DNA of 44,509 nt from a virus. The stretch is taken from the IMG/VR virus record IMGVR_UViG_3300044998_000239, positions 1 through 44,509 of that record. One strand, 5' to 3'. A model generated the notes under the pieces. The model saw nothing but the letters and a program-made list of their open reading frames with translations. It had not been told where the DNA came from and made no database searches. Below are positions 16,001 to 24,200 of this stretch, in pieces; position 1 is the first letter of the stretch; each line of letters starts with the position of its first letter. A program made the position numbers and the translations under genes.

Positions 16001-18441
16001 AAACCATAAATGAGCTTACTAAAGTTATTCCTAGTGAGATTCTTGATTTTGCTTCATACGGAAACAAATCAGAGGAAGGTCAAGATGTGTTTGTTAAAGT
16101 TAATTCCGATCCTATCGGAGCGACAGGATTTATATCATTCACACAATCACAGTATACAATTTCTGAGATTTCGTCCGATCTAATAATTCCTGGACAGTAT
16201 GCTTTTGCTAAAGTTTATACCTCAACTCCGCATAATTTAGTTACAGGTCAGGAAGTAACAATCTTTAATACTATTCCACAGATTGCTGGAAGATGGACAA
16301 TTACTGTAGAAGATGGTGTTACTAATGAGTTCATTATACCTATTACAATAGATCCATCGTGGAACAACGTTTATATTTTAACACCTCCAACCAGACTTGC
16401 TGTTGATACATCTTTCTTTACTAATCAATATTTAACTCCTTCTGGATCTATAAAAGTTTACGTTGGAGGAAGATTAATTGGATCTGCTGAGGCCGGAGAT
16501 AATTTATATACGACTGTAAATTCGATCGTTTCATCTGTAAATTCTCTAAGAACATATCCTGATTACTTTGCTTCTTGCGTGGTTCCTAACACCGATCCAG
16601 TGACGTTATTGATTGCTGCACCAGACGAACTTGGTGCACAACAAAATGGAATAGGACTCACATACGAATTAACTGGATCACTGAGCGTCGTTTCTGCGAG
16701 TACTGGATTAACTGGTGGACAAAACTCTGGATCTAATTATGTTTATTGGAGCGAATCTAGTGAAGAATATCCTAATGCTAATCTAAAATACTGGGGTACT
16801 AAAAATCTTAATTGGAATGTACTAACCGACAATTCTTGGGAGAATGCCTATGCACATACATGGTTCGATTTCGAATATACAAATGACTGGTTAGGTGGAT
16901 ATGAATTACATAATCTTCAACCTGGTGATTTTGTGAAGGTTAGTACAGGTAATGAATTTTTCCCGTTCCCTATTGGAATAACAATTCAGCCTGGGGTTTC
17001 TAGTTTAACTGTTCAAGAATTGGCAGATCAGCTTAATGCAGCGTCAGATCCTAACGTAACCAATTTTTATTATAGACCAATACCAAATGAAAGCGGACCT
17101 TTACCTGTTAACTCTCCGCCTATAAATTTGGAGATACAGAACACGTTAGTTCCTGTTTCAAGTTATGCTCCTGCTATTTCACAGTTGGGTGGTAGTGGCA
17201 TATTGGTTGCTAACTTTACTTATTACGGTGGAACTGTTATTTTACCGACTACGACTAATACAACCAGTACTTCGACGTCAACTTCGACTACTTCGACTAC
17301 AACATCTCCACCTACAAGTACTACGACAACTTCGACATCGACTTCTACTTCAACAACAAGTACTTCTTCGACGTCAACTTCGACCTCGACTACATCGACG
17401 TCGACCTCGACTACGTCAACTTCGACTAGTACTACTACGACTCTAGCCGGTGGATCGTTTACGTATAATTCAATAGGGGTTTCTAATATTTTAACTTCTT
17501 ATGGATTTGCCCAGACCTCTCCATTTACAGCGACTTATTTAACCGGAACTAATTTATCTCCGGGTACAGTTACATTTACTCCTGTTTTTGGAAATAATGG
17601 AGTTATTCTTGCTTCCAGTTCTGCAACATCTCCTTCGACTATGTTAGCATTCCAGAAAGCTCCTAGCTCAGTAACTGCGGTGATTACAACCTTCCCTGGT
17701 GGAGCAACTTATAACGGAAGTATTACAGGATCTGGTAATCTTAGAAATGTTGTTTGGAGTGGAGTTAATCTTGTTGGTATAACACAGATGAACGTTGCTA
17801 TCACTACAACGACATTAACAACAACCACAACCACGTCTACTTCTACGACAACATCTAGTACAACGACTACGACTACATTGGCTCCTGGAACAGGAAAGCT
17901 TAAGAACTTCGGAACTATCGTAATGTCAACGTATTCGGTAAATCAAACCCAGCCGTTTTCTACTACATTAGCTAGCGGTAGTTCTTTAACACCTGGTGGT
18001 CAAGCTACATTTAGTGCTTATTTTGCTTCGACAACTAGTTTATCCGTTCCTATTACATTTAACAGTGCTCCATCTAAGGTTACAGGTCTATTGACCGCAT
18101 ATCCTTCAGGAACAATCTATACGATGACTTCATCTGAAAGCGGAACAACTAGAACGTTTGGATTCTCTGGTAATCTTTCAACGTCTACTTCATATCAAAT
18201 CCAAGTAAGTGGTGTTGATTTTGATCTAGTTGATATTGGAGGTGGATACACTGAAATCTATAATAATTATTCAAGCTCAGTTGATGTATATGATGGAAAT
18301 ATTCTTATAGGTAGTGTCGGCTCATTTACTTCTGATTACTTTGGATTCTCAACTTCAATAAAGCTGGTTCTTGTTCCTTCCGGTCAAACCTTCTGTTTTG
18401 ATATAACTGCTCCTTATAATCAAAAGCTCGTTTGTCCTTAA
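13054..18441 (+). CDS. Giant gp7-like baseplate wedge protein with PKD-like domain, mucin-like tracts and duplicated C-terminal domains
   Basis: A 1795-residue protein directly after the gp6-like and accessory genes, where T4 has gene 7. The conserved-looking core is at residues about 354-403: EINQKRKELLLSGEEIFPYA followed by GSYKGLVNAIKFFGYQDLRI and a WLNLK strand. Residues about 810-855 resemble a small SH3-like barrel (KIGDRVQQKSSGIFGTV). Residues about 870-950 resemble a PKD/Ig-like strand set ending YTGVYQVTCNVYDAFNAKTV. From residue 1399 there is a roughly 65-residue tract almost wholly Thr/Ser, then domain A (about 1467-1583), a second Thr tract (1584-1608), domain B (about 1620-1724) and a final beta domain. 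Gp7 spans the wedge periphery in T4; the extra C-terminal modules here look surface-exposed. The gp7 call rests on position and core resemblance. Confidence 0.55.
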   Translation: MSNFFYRRLEFFDKTGSPLNFDYIGPTGPTELDSRFTFFTGATASASGYSSVSQFDTDPGYIDFNYTDYNNFHIKSWVDEVNYFLLNGAEVFLNGRVAGQNQFSGKISSITDNTSFFTVNFFDGSIQGQRLISLDNQIFFTTSYKYRPGGYWKGNIYFDPVSSGLYENQQIFVVQNFDVVGTKYYGLPHTGVTGATAGKWRTRWFNDNYGNVDVSEIIFTYKIHEDLSGGDGYPLIISYPNVVHPIDVSPSDSLTSGGYVETLTLNSESLSINVALNATDLAADIYERKLIIEDISGGATNPIKVAEIDFYGEIIGEDERFQVMLQNIGRAFYPSDSVILRDHDPSEPLPNYIEINQKRKELLLSGEEIFPYAGSYKGLVNAIKFFGYQDLRIKEYWLNLKYQSSKLESPLQQNSQFLNQIKRQQSTGYSQSYQIGDVLDNPNSGKYKMVQTYGPDKNGNYVLNVSGEDTLLPSKTYKKTSLFGLYYDLNKPTGIEGDYGYPEVADAFQFTQEEVLIKLFALKERLKRDYLPLNARIVDITGEGIYFNVYNTKAWTDVMERPEFESGIYAEIRSNPDFGFLEDLRNFEIRPSSLGIQTPSNYYDTFSIEAAVAGGTGTAFFFSGIPATGPNPTLAVTAGKTYDFSFLTNGFDFFLTTDPSLNQVDPIGVENNCATSGGPNLIWYVNPLQTSPVYYYSSKNKTLLTGSIQILPAELSDLGNVTNPLSNQQIFTAAQNESLLTAISNFYELKQQGSIVELGDGKYDPPSFIDPTTGEPYKVPVGMPIILELITDVWTWDELNIDWSALLIPVFKIGDRVQQKSSGIFGTVTAVSYSTGVYTVLLDNSSSVTVDESDLFSSIQNYALLTWKNIDFSNLVEIEWIINKSATQEGSPYNFQFRGPVTDFYKLAHFVPYTGVYQVTCNVYDAFNAKTVIIKNQAIVVNPKTIDIDAWTRFREVEDYEWRNVIRSWSDYNSIWEYPAEGETINELTKVIPSEILDFASYGNKSEEGQDVFVKVNSDPIGATGFISFTQSQYTISEISSDLIIPGQYAFAKVYTSTPHNLVTGQEVTIFNTIPQIAGRWTITVEDGVTNEFIIPITIDPSWNNVYILTPPTRLAVDTSFFTNQYLTPSGSIKVYVGGRLIGSAEAGDNLYTTVNSIVSSVNSLRTYPDYFASCVVPNTDPVTLLIAAPDELGAQQNGIGLTYELTGSLSVVSASTGLTGGQNSGSNYVYWSESSEEYPNANLKYWGTKNLNWNVLTDNSWENAYAHTWFDFEYTNDWLGGYELHNLQPGDFVKVSTGNEFFPFPIGITIQPGVSSLTVQELADQLNAASDPNVTNFYYRPIPNESGPLPVNSPPINLEIQNTLVPVSSYAPAISQLGGSGILVANFTYYGGTVILPTTTNTTSTSTSTSTTSTTTSPPTSTTTTSTSTSTSTTSTSSTSTSTSTTSTSTSTTSTSTSTTTTLAGGSFTYNSIGVSNILTSYGFAQTSPFTATYLTGTNLSPGTVTFTPVFGNNGVILASSSATSPSTMLAFQKAPSSVTAVITTFPGGATYNGSITGSGNLRNVVWSGVNLVGITQMNVAITTTTLTTTTTTSTSTTTSSTTTTTTLAPGTGKLKNFGTIVMSTYSVNQTQPFSTTLASGSSLTPGGQATFSAYFASTTSLSVPITFNSAPSKVTGLLTAYPSGTIYTMTSSESGTTRTFGFSGNLSTSTSYQIQVSGVDFDLVDIGGGYTEIYNNYSSSVDVYDGNILIGSVGSFTSDYFGFSTSIKLVLVPSGQTFCFDITAPYNQKLVCP
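17248..17442 (+). repeat. Thr/Ser-rich mucin-like tract 1 (low-complexity coding repeat)
   Basis: About 65 codons are almost exclusively Thr and Ser, with a small 'PPT' interruption. The DNA alternates ACN with TCG/AGT codons; ACG and TCG are heavily used, unlike the ACT/TCT preference around it. The stretch TCGACGTCAACTTCGAC occurs at least twice. Such tracts behave as extended, potentially O-glycosylated linkers. Confidence 0.9.
17452..17802 (+). repeat. C-terminal domain copy A
   Basis: Residues about 1467-1583 of the gp7-like protein. The copy shows the pattern 'S.L..G....PFTA.yl.GT.LSPGTVTFTPVF', then FQKAPSSVTAVITTFPGG, Y.GSITGSGNLRNVVWSGVN. The same order occurs at 17911-18225 and at the end of the collagen-like protein encoded at 40272-42287. 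Confidence 0.75.
17803..17880 (+). repeat. Thr-rich mucin-like tract 2
   Basis: About 26 codons of Thr with some Ser (ACTACAACG..., ending TTG before GCTCCTGGA) separate domain copies A and B. Composition is as in tract 1 but with more ACA/ACC codons. Confidence 0.85.
17911..18225 (+). repeat. C-terminal domain copy B
   Basis: Residues about 1620-1724 of the gp7-like protein: TQPFSTTLASGSSLTPGGQA, then FNSAPSKVTGLLTAYPSGT, then SESGTTRTFGFSGNLSTSTS. It aligns by eye along its whole length with copy A and with the copy at 41973-42284. Confidence 0.75.
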
Positions 18442-18467
18442 TATAGAATAATCTACGTTGGGAACTT

Positions 18468-18505
18468 AATCTTCACTTTTCAATAAAAAGTAATAATTGA
18501 AGATT
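18468..18505 (+). promoter_or_regulatory. Inverted repeat in the leader of the glycosyltransferase gene
   Basis: AATCTTCA (18468-18475) is the exact inverted complement of TGAAGATT (18498-18505). Between them ACTTTT and AAAAGT can pair as an inner stem around CAATA. The 3' arm ends 3 nt before the ATG at 18509 and covers the alternative TTG at 18497, so folding of the mRNA would affect initiation. There is no trailing T-run, so a terminator is unlikely. Confidence 0.5.
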
Positions 18506-18508
18506 CCG

Positions 18509-19474
18509 ATGATTAATAGAAAAATGACCTTTATATGCGCACAACCAGATGTGCCGTATTTCCACTGGCAAGTTGAGGTTTTAATCCATAATTTAATGAA
18601 GAATGGGGTGAATCCAAATTGGATTGAAATCCTATTTGCTTATGATGAAAATCCATCAACAGAGGGAATTGGATTAGCGTCCAAATATCCTTATGTAAGA
18701 TTCTTTTTCTATAGAAAGACCCCTTGCGATAATTACGGCTATATTCCGATCCTGAGACCTGATATTCTCGAACAGCATTTTCAAAGATTTCCTGAGCTGT
18801 CTAATGAGCCAATTTTTTATCACGATTCCGATATAATCTTTAGAGAACTTCCAGATTTCAATAAGCTTTTGTCTGATGAAAATTGGTATTTCTCTGATAC
18901 CGTTTCTTATATTGGTGCCAACTATATAAAAAGTAAATCAGAAGAGCTGTTCAATACCATGTGCAGTATAGCAGGAGTTTCTAAAGAAATTGTTGAAGAG
19001 AATGAAGCAAATTCTGGCGGAGCCCAATATCTTATGAAGGGAATAGACCACCTTTTCTGGAGAGACGTTAAATTTGTTTCTCTTGATCTGTATAAGTATA
19101 TGCAGGAAAGAGAGGAGGAGGAAAGACTTACACTAACAGAAGAACAAATGCAAACCTATAATCCCATCCAGAAATGGTGTGCCGATATGTGGGCAGTCTT
19201 TTGGTGTGGACTCAAAAGGGGTTCACAAATTAGGATCTCTGATGAACTGAGCTTTAGTTGGGGATCTACCTACGGTCAAGATGAATGGCACAAACACAAG
19301 ATTTATCACAATGCAGGTGTGGTTAACAATCAGGATGGAAAGGTTTTCTATAAAGGAGAATTTATAGATAAATCACCTTTCGATCACGATCTTTCTACAA
19401 TAGACCCTAATCACAATACATATAACTATGTTCAAGCCATTCTGTATGCCAAGGAAAAACGCTCTTTGGTCTAG
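18509..19474 (+). CDS. Glycosyltransferase, GT-A-like with DxD motif
   Basis: ATG at 18509 gives 321 residues; an in-frame TTG at 18497 would add four and lies inside a hairpin. The protein starts with a strand (KMTFICAQPDVPYFHWQVEV) typical of a Rossmann-like nucleotide-sugar fold. 'EPIFYHDSDIIFRELPD' contains a DSD triad at residues 106-108, the GT-A divalent-metal motif, flanked by hydrophobic strands. An acceptor-side segment, NSGGAQYLMKGIDHLFW (168-184), and a late His (KIYHNAGVV, 264-272) follow. The last two resemble the arrangement in arabinosyl/galactosyl-type enzymes, where a C-terminal His completes the metal site. No signal peptide or membrane helix is visible, so it should act in the host cytoplasm. 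Its neighbours are virion fibre genes, one with Thr/Ser tracts, so a virion protein is the likely acceptor (inference). Donor sugar unknown. Confidence 0.65.
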   Translation: MINRKMTFICAQPDVPYFHWQVEVLIHNLMKNGVNPNWIEILFAYDENPSTEGIGLASKYPYVRFFFYRKTPCDNYGYIPILRPDILEQHFQRFPELSNEPIFYHDSDIIFRELPDFNKLLSDENWYFSDTVSYIGANYIKSKSEELFNTMCSIAGVSKEIVEENEANSGGAQYLMKGIDHLFWRDVKFVSLDLYKYMQEREEEERLTLTEEQMQTYNPIQKWCADMWAVFWCGLKRGSQIRISDELSFSWGSTYGQDEWHKHKIYHNAGVVNNQDGKVFYKGEFIDKSPFDHDLSTIDPNHNTYNYVQAILYAKEKRSLV

Positions 19475-19487
19475 GTTAATTGGTCTG

Positions 19488-19500
19488 GATATATAAATTC
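19488..19500 (+). promoter_or_regulatory. Candidate phage late promoter (GATATATA motif)
   Basis: GATATATA at 19488-19495, running on as AATTC, ends 22 nt before the ATG at 19517. The sequence TATATAAAT here is close to the T4 late consensus TATAAATA. Confidence 0.45.
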
Positions 19501-19516
19501 AAACTAATCTTTGTGA

Positions 19517-21235
19517 ATGGCTCAGCAAATAGAACAGGGTGATTATATCTTTTTTCAAGACGCAACTCAGGGTGGACCTCCGGTCCTTTGGGATTGGTAC
19601 TTTCCAGGTGGAAGTCCAACAGGAAGTGGATTCCAAAACCCCATAATCAGGTATTTGGCACCGAATTCTTCAGGATACAATGTTAGTTTATACGTAGAAG
19701 ATGCTTTTTCTATTTACTCAACAAAAACAGAGAATAATGCAATCTACGTTACCCCTGAAAATCTTTCGTCGATTACGTTATCGACAAATCTCTTTGCTAC
19801 GCTCAGTGAGAATGTAACGTACACCGTTTCGGGACCAACTGGAAAGTTGTCATTTTATTCATGGAGCTTGCCTGGAACTGGTGGATTTACTGGTGCTACC
19901 TCTCAAACTCAATCTTTAAAAATTGATAGCTGGCTTTCAATCACCGGCTCTGAATTAGGAGCGGCTTATTCGGTTTTTCCTACCACGGCCTCTGTAACAT
20001 ATTTTTCGGTTATAGGAAACAGCACAAGTGCCTCAACGGGGATAAACTTGGTAAAATCGGGCTACAAAGAAACTTTTAATTTTCTACAAGAAGGAGGAAA
20101 TTTTCCGAGTCCAACCACACAGTATTTTCAAGTTATAAATACGGTTTTCAATACCGTCGCCATAGGAATGGGTGGAGGAGGTCAGGTTTTTCGTGTTGGC
20201 CAACCTTACTATCCAAATGCTGTTGAAAATCTTTCATCTCGTGTTCAGGGTGAAGGACTTCAATTCTGGTCTTGTTCTAGTGATTTCCCAAACATAGGAG
20301 GTCTACCTGGATCTTTGGAACCACTTCAATTCGTAGCGTCTAAAACCGCATTTGATGTTCTTGGTGTTCCTTACACTGGTTGGGAGGGGTTAAGTAGGTA
20401 TACTCTTGGAAACTATATGTTTCCGAATGATTTAAGTACCTATTTCAATTCAACTTTTTATTTTGGTGACGCAGGTAACAATCTATCAAATCCAACGATA
20501 CTCAGTGATGTTGGTATTTCTAATTTCAATAGTTTGTTCTTTAATGATGCTTATTATGCCTCTCAGAGCTCCGTTTCAATAACTGGTAGTTCTTTACAAC
20601 CTGCCGCCTTGATATTAAATTTAGATGGTGCAGCTGGTGCAAGTGGTAATGTCGGTTTACAATGTTTACCCGCATTTTCTTTAGTTGGTGGAGATGTTAA
20701 ACTTACAATAACTATAGAGAATTCTGTAGACGGAACGATTTCGGGCTATTCTTCAGGATCTGACGATGTGATTGGTTTAACAATCAGTGATGGAGGAAAT
20801 CCTAACGGTAATAGTCCAGATGGGACACTATTTTTTGCACAAGATACTACTGGTGCAAGTGGTTATGTCTCGTTAATAAACTCAGCTATAGCATCCGCTG
20901 GATTTTCTTCTAATATAGAAGCTTTTGCAAGCCCTGATTACTGTTATAAACCTAATGCTTACTCAACAAATGTTGGTGACTATTTCCAAGGTATGAAAAT
21001 TGTCATAAAGGATAGAGTTAACGCACTGAATTCTTCGTTTAAAATAATTAGAGTTAGAATAGAAGGTAATCATGGATCTTGGAATTTCCCTTATGATCAA
21101 TACCCCGTAGCAGGAAATTCAAATCCTTCCGGAAATTGGCTTGGATTTTATTCTGAATATGTTTCAAATCCGTATCAAGAAATATTCACAGGAGAACAGC
21201 CTTTTAGAGGTTTTATATTTAAAGGTAACACATAA
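19517..21235 (+). CDS. Virion structural protein with N-terminal PKD domain, 572 aa
   Basis: Residues about 1-80 form a PKD-type Ig fold: QGDYIFFQDATQGGPPVLWD, WYFPGG, then 'YNVSLYVEDAFSIYSTKTEN', matching the usual 'v.F.d.s.g.p..w.W.fpgg...' and 'Y.V.l.v.d' strands. A second Ig-like stretch follows at about 85-165 (SLPGTGGFTGATSQTQSLKI). The remaining 400 residues are beta-rich, Gly/Ser/Asn-rich and end with the segment EIFTGEQPFRGFIFKGNT. PKD domains mediate surface or carbohydrate contacts in many bacterial and phage proteins. There is no signal peptide, as expected for a virion part. It is followed 28 nt later by the propeller protein gene. A baseplate-peripheral or fibre-attachment role is inferred. 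Confidence 0.55.
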   Translation: MAQQIEQGDYIFFQDATQGGPPVLWDWYFPGGSPTGSGFQNPIIRYLAPNSSGYNVSLYVEDAFSIYSTKTENNAIYVTPENLSSITLSTNLFATLSENVTYTVSGPTGKLSFYSWSLPGTGGFTGATSQTQSLKIDSWLSITGSELGAAYSVFPTTASVTYFSVIGNSTSASTGINLVKSGYKETFNFLQEGGNFPSPTTQYFQVINTVFNTVAIGMGGGGQVFRVGQPYYPNAVENLSSRVQGEGLQFWSCSSDFPNIGGLPGSLEPLQFVASKTAFDVLGVPYTGWEGLSRYTLGNYMFPNDLSTYFNSTFYFGDAGNNLSNPTILSDVGISNFNSLFFNDAYYASQSSVSITGSSLQPAALILNLDGAAGASGNVGLQCLPAFSLVGGDVKLTITIENSVDGTISGYSSGSDDVIGLTISDGGNPNGNSPDGTLFFAQDTTGASGYVSLINSAIASAGFSSNIEAFASPDYCYKPNAYSTNVGDYFQGMKIVIKDRVNALNSSFKIIRVRIEGNHGSWNFPYDQYPVAGNSNPSGNWLGFYSEYVSNPYQEIFTGEQPFRGFIFKGNT

Positions 21236-21263
21236 GATTTAATAAATAATTTCAAATTGAAAT

Positions 21264-24200
21264 ATGCCAAATAGTACACTATACATAAATCAAATTTCTT
21301 TAGATCAAGAATTCTTTGTCTGGGCAAGTGGTCAGGATCTTAGAAAATATAACGGAACCTCTTGGGAGTATTACAACGGTTCTAATTCCGCTGTACCACA
21401 AGCATCTCCTTATTATTTGGACACTAGAAGTATTTCTATAGATCCAGAGGATAAAGCTTGGGTTGGTGTTGCACAGGGTCCAACAGCAGGATTCAACGAG
21501 ACTGCAGTTTTCTGGGTAAATACTAAAAACGTTACAGAAGGAAAGTCGTGGAGATTTTCTGATCTTGGATCATTCAACCAAACACAGGAGATTTCGTTAG
21601 TCTATGCTTGTCCTTTTGGTGATGATATTTTTGCTTTCTCAACTCCTTTGAACGGTGTTGGTGGAACTGGAGCTTCTGCATACACCAGAATCGCTGGCGT
21701 TACTGGAGGTAGATTATTTCATTATCTTAAAGAAACTGATCAATGGAAAGAGACTGCTACTGGCTACACTTGGCCACACATATATTCAATAGGAACTAAG
21801 GGAAATAAAGGAACTGGTTATTTCTACTATCTTGGTACAGAAGAGGGCTTAATGGTTATTCCACAAGGTGTTTTATCTACGATAGAATTAACCAATGGTG
21901 AAAAATATATTCAACAAGCTTCAGTTTACAATACACATACTTCCGGAATAATCTCGGATAAAATTTATTGTCTTTCTTTTGATGAAAATGAAAATTTATG
22001 GATCGGAACAGATTCTGGTCTATCTTTTTTTAATGGTGAAAAGTTTTGGAATTATCCTTTAAACGGCCCAGTAACTTCGATACAATCTAGACCAAACGGA
22101 CACGTGTTTTACGCTAAGGGTGATGGTGAACTTTTCCAGGGTACTGGTATTTGGCATTTCAATGGAACAACACATACACAAATCAGTTCTTCAAATTCTA
22201 GTCTTAAGAATAATCAAGTTTTGCAGTTTGAAATTTTAGAACACAATGTAGTTCAAGGCTCTAGAATTTTACATGAAAATTCTTTCTGGGTCTTGGAATA
22301 CAACTATCTTTCTTCTCTTGATTATGATCTTCCTCACGTTTACGCTTCTTCTAAATACGCAGGAGCAACTGGATGGAATTTCACATACTACACTCCAACT
22401 GGAGGAGGCCCAGATTTACCTAAAGTTAACAAGTACACTTGGACTTATCCAGAGTGGCTGGTTTATGATAACGAATATCTAGCTTTGAAACATCCTGGAC
22501 TTGATCCTAGAAATCTTTTCTTGACTACCAAGCTACATGATATTGCTGACGGAAAGGCCGGAGAACAAGCATATTGGAATAACTGGCCATTGCCACTTTA
22601 TGAGGAGCTATTTAAAATTGATGAGTTTAGTTTACCGGCTTGGGATGGACAGATTTCAATAACAAACGGTACTCAATCTAATATAAACATCACATCATCA
22701 ACGGTTCAGGAATTCCAAGGTAAAAAGAAATACTACGTTTCTGGTACAATATCACCATCTGCACAAAATACGGAGACCGTAGTTCAGTTTGGATTTTATT
22801 CAGATTCTACACCTGCAACTTTAACTGCAATAAATCCTTCAATTAACGCCAATTTAAGCACGTATAACGACACTTTTAGCCAAGGTAAGACTTCTTTTAT
22901 AGTTTGCTACTCTGAAGCTGGTACGGTTGATTCTATACTGCCATTTAAGGGAAATAGTACTGATATTCAGAGCATGTGTTCGAGTCCAGACGGAAACTTC
23001 ATTTATGTAGGAGGAACGTTCAATAGATTTATTGAAATCGGAGACTATCTATGGAGTTCTTCTTCTGATTTATTAGGAGCAACTGGTCCAACTGGTGCTC
23101 CAGTCGGTGTTACCAATAGACAATTTACATTAACCGGACCAACTGGTTCTTTACCGTGGATTTATCCTTTATCTTCATCCGCTTCAACCACTATAAGTTG
23201 GACAATGACAGCTGTACCTGGTGAATTCACAAACGTCACCTCAGGATTTTCTGATTTTTCTTTCGATGGATATCCTGCCGGAACGATTGGAACATGGGAG
23301 ACAATTAATGCTGCATATCTAAACTACTTTGATTCTGGATCAAGTGATCAATCTGTTTTTCTAAATAGCGCGATTGTAGGATCTACCATTGAAATATCTC
23401 TTACTGGTTTTACAACTTCTTCTGCTTATTATAGAGTTGATGCTGCTGCAAATAATTCTGGAAATAGCATAACATATTGGTTAACGTATCAAACCGGAGC
23501 AACCGGACCACTGGAAGATTATGGTAGTTCTTTAGTTACTTTGAATGCAAGTTTCTATAAATATAATTCAAACACTTTTCCATATACAGTTTATCAGAAT
23601 TCAATACAAAGTGATTCCTCTGCTTTTTTCGTTGCTAAAATAGGAAGAGATCTAGGAAATACCGCTACTTTTTCTGGCGTGACTGGTGATTTCAATACTG
23701 GTGTAAGAAGCTCGTATAGAGTAAATGAGTTTAGACATTTCCCTGTAATCGGAAACTACAACTCGGCAACACAGAATATTACTATTGATGCTTCTAAATA
23801 TTATCTAAATGTTGGATTTTCTAATAATTCTGCTACAAACAGATATTCTACACTAAAAAATCTTTGGACAAGAAACGGGGATTTCCCTGATGCACCAACA
23901 GAATTTGGAAGTTCTACAGCTTCTAATTTTATTTCTTATATGAGATTGGCCACAGAGAATTTTTCTCTAATTGATGTTGAAACGACCACTGCATCAGATC
24001 CAATCTATTTTAAGGAGCTTCAATCATCAGATAGTGAGAACAGTGTATTATTAACTGGTGTTTCAAACAGTAGTTTTTCGATTCTGGGTCTAAATTTAAT
24101 TAATCCTGTTCCTTCAACATCTTATCCTTTCTATATCATTACCGGTCAGGACTCGACAGGAAGCACTGGTGCTTTTATCAACATTGGTGGAACCTCGGCT

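Noticed and set aside
17165-17446. A 93-codon + strand open frame rich in Leu and Arg across the Thr/Ser tract
   Set aside because: It is the frame-shifted reading of the repetitive Thr/Ser codons; the composition is an artefact and it lies wholly inside the large wedge gene.
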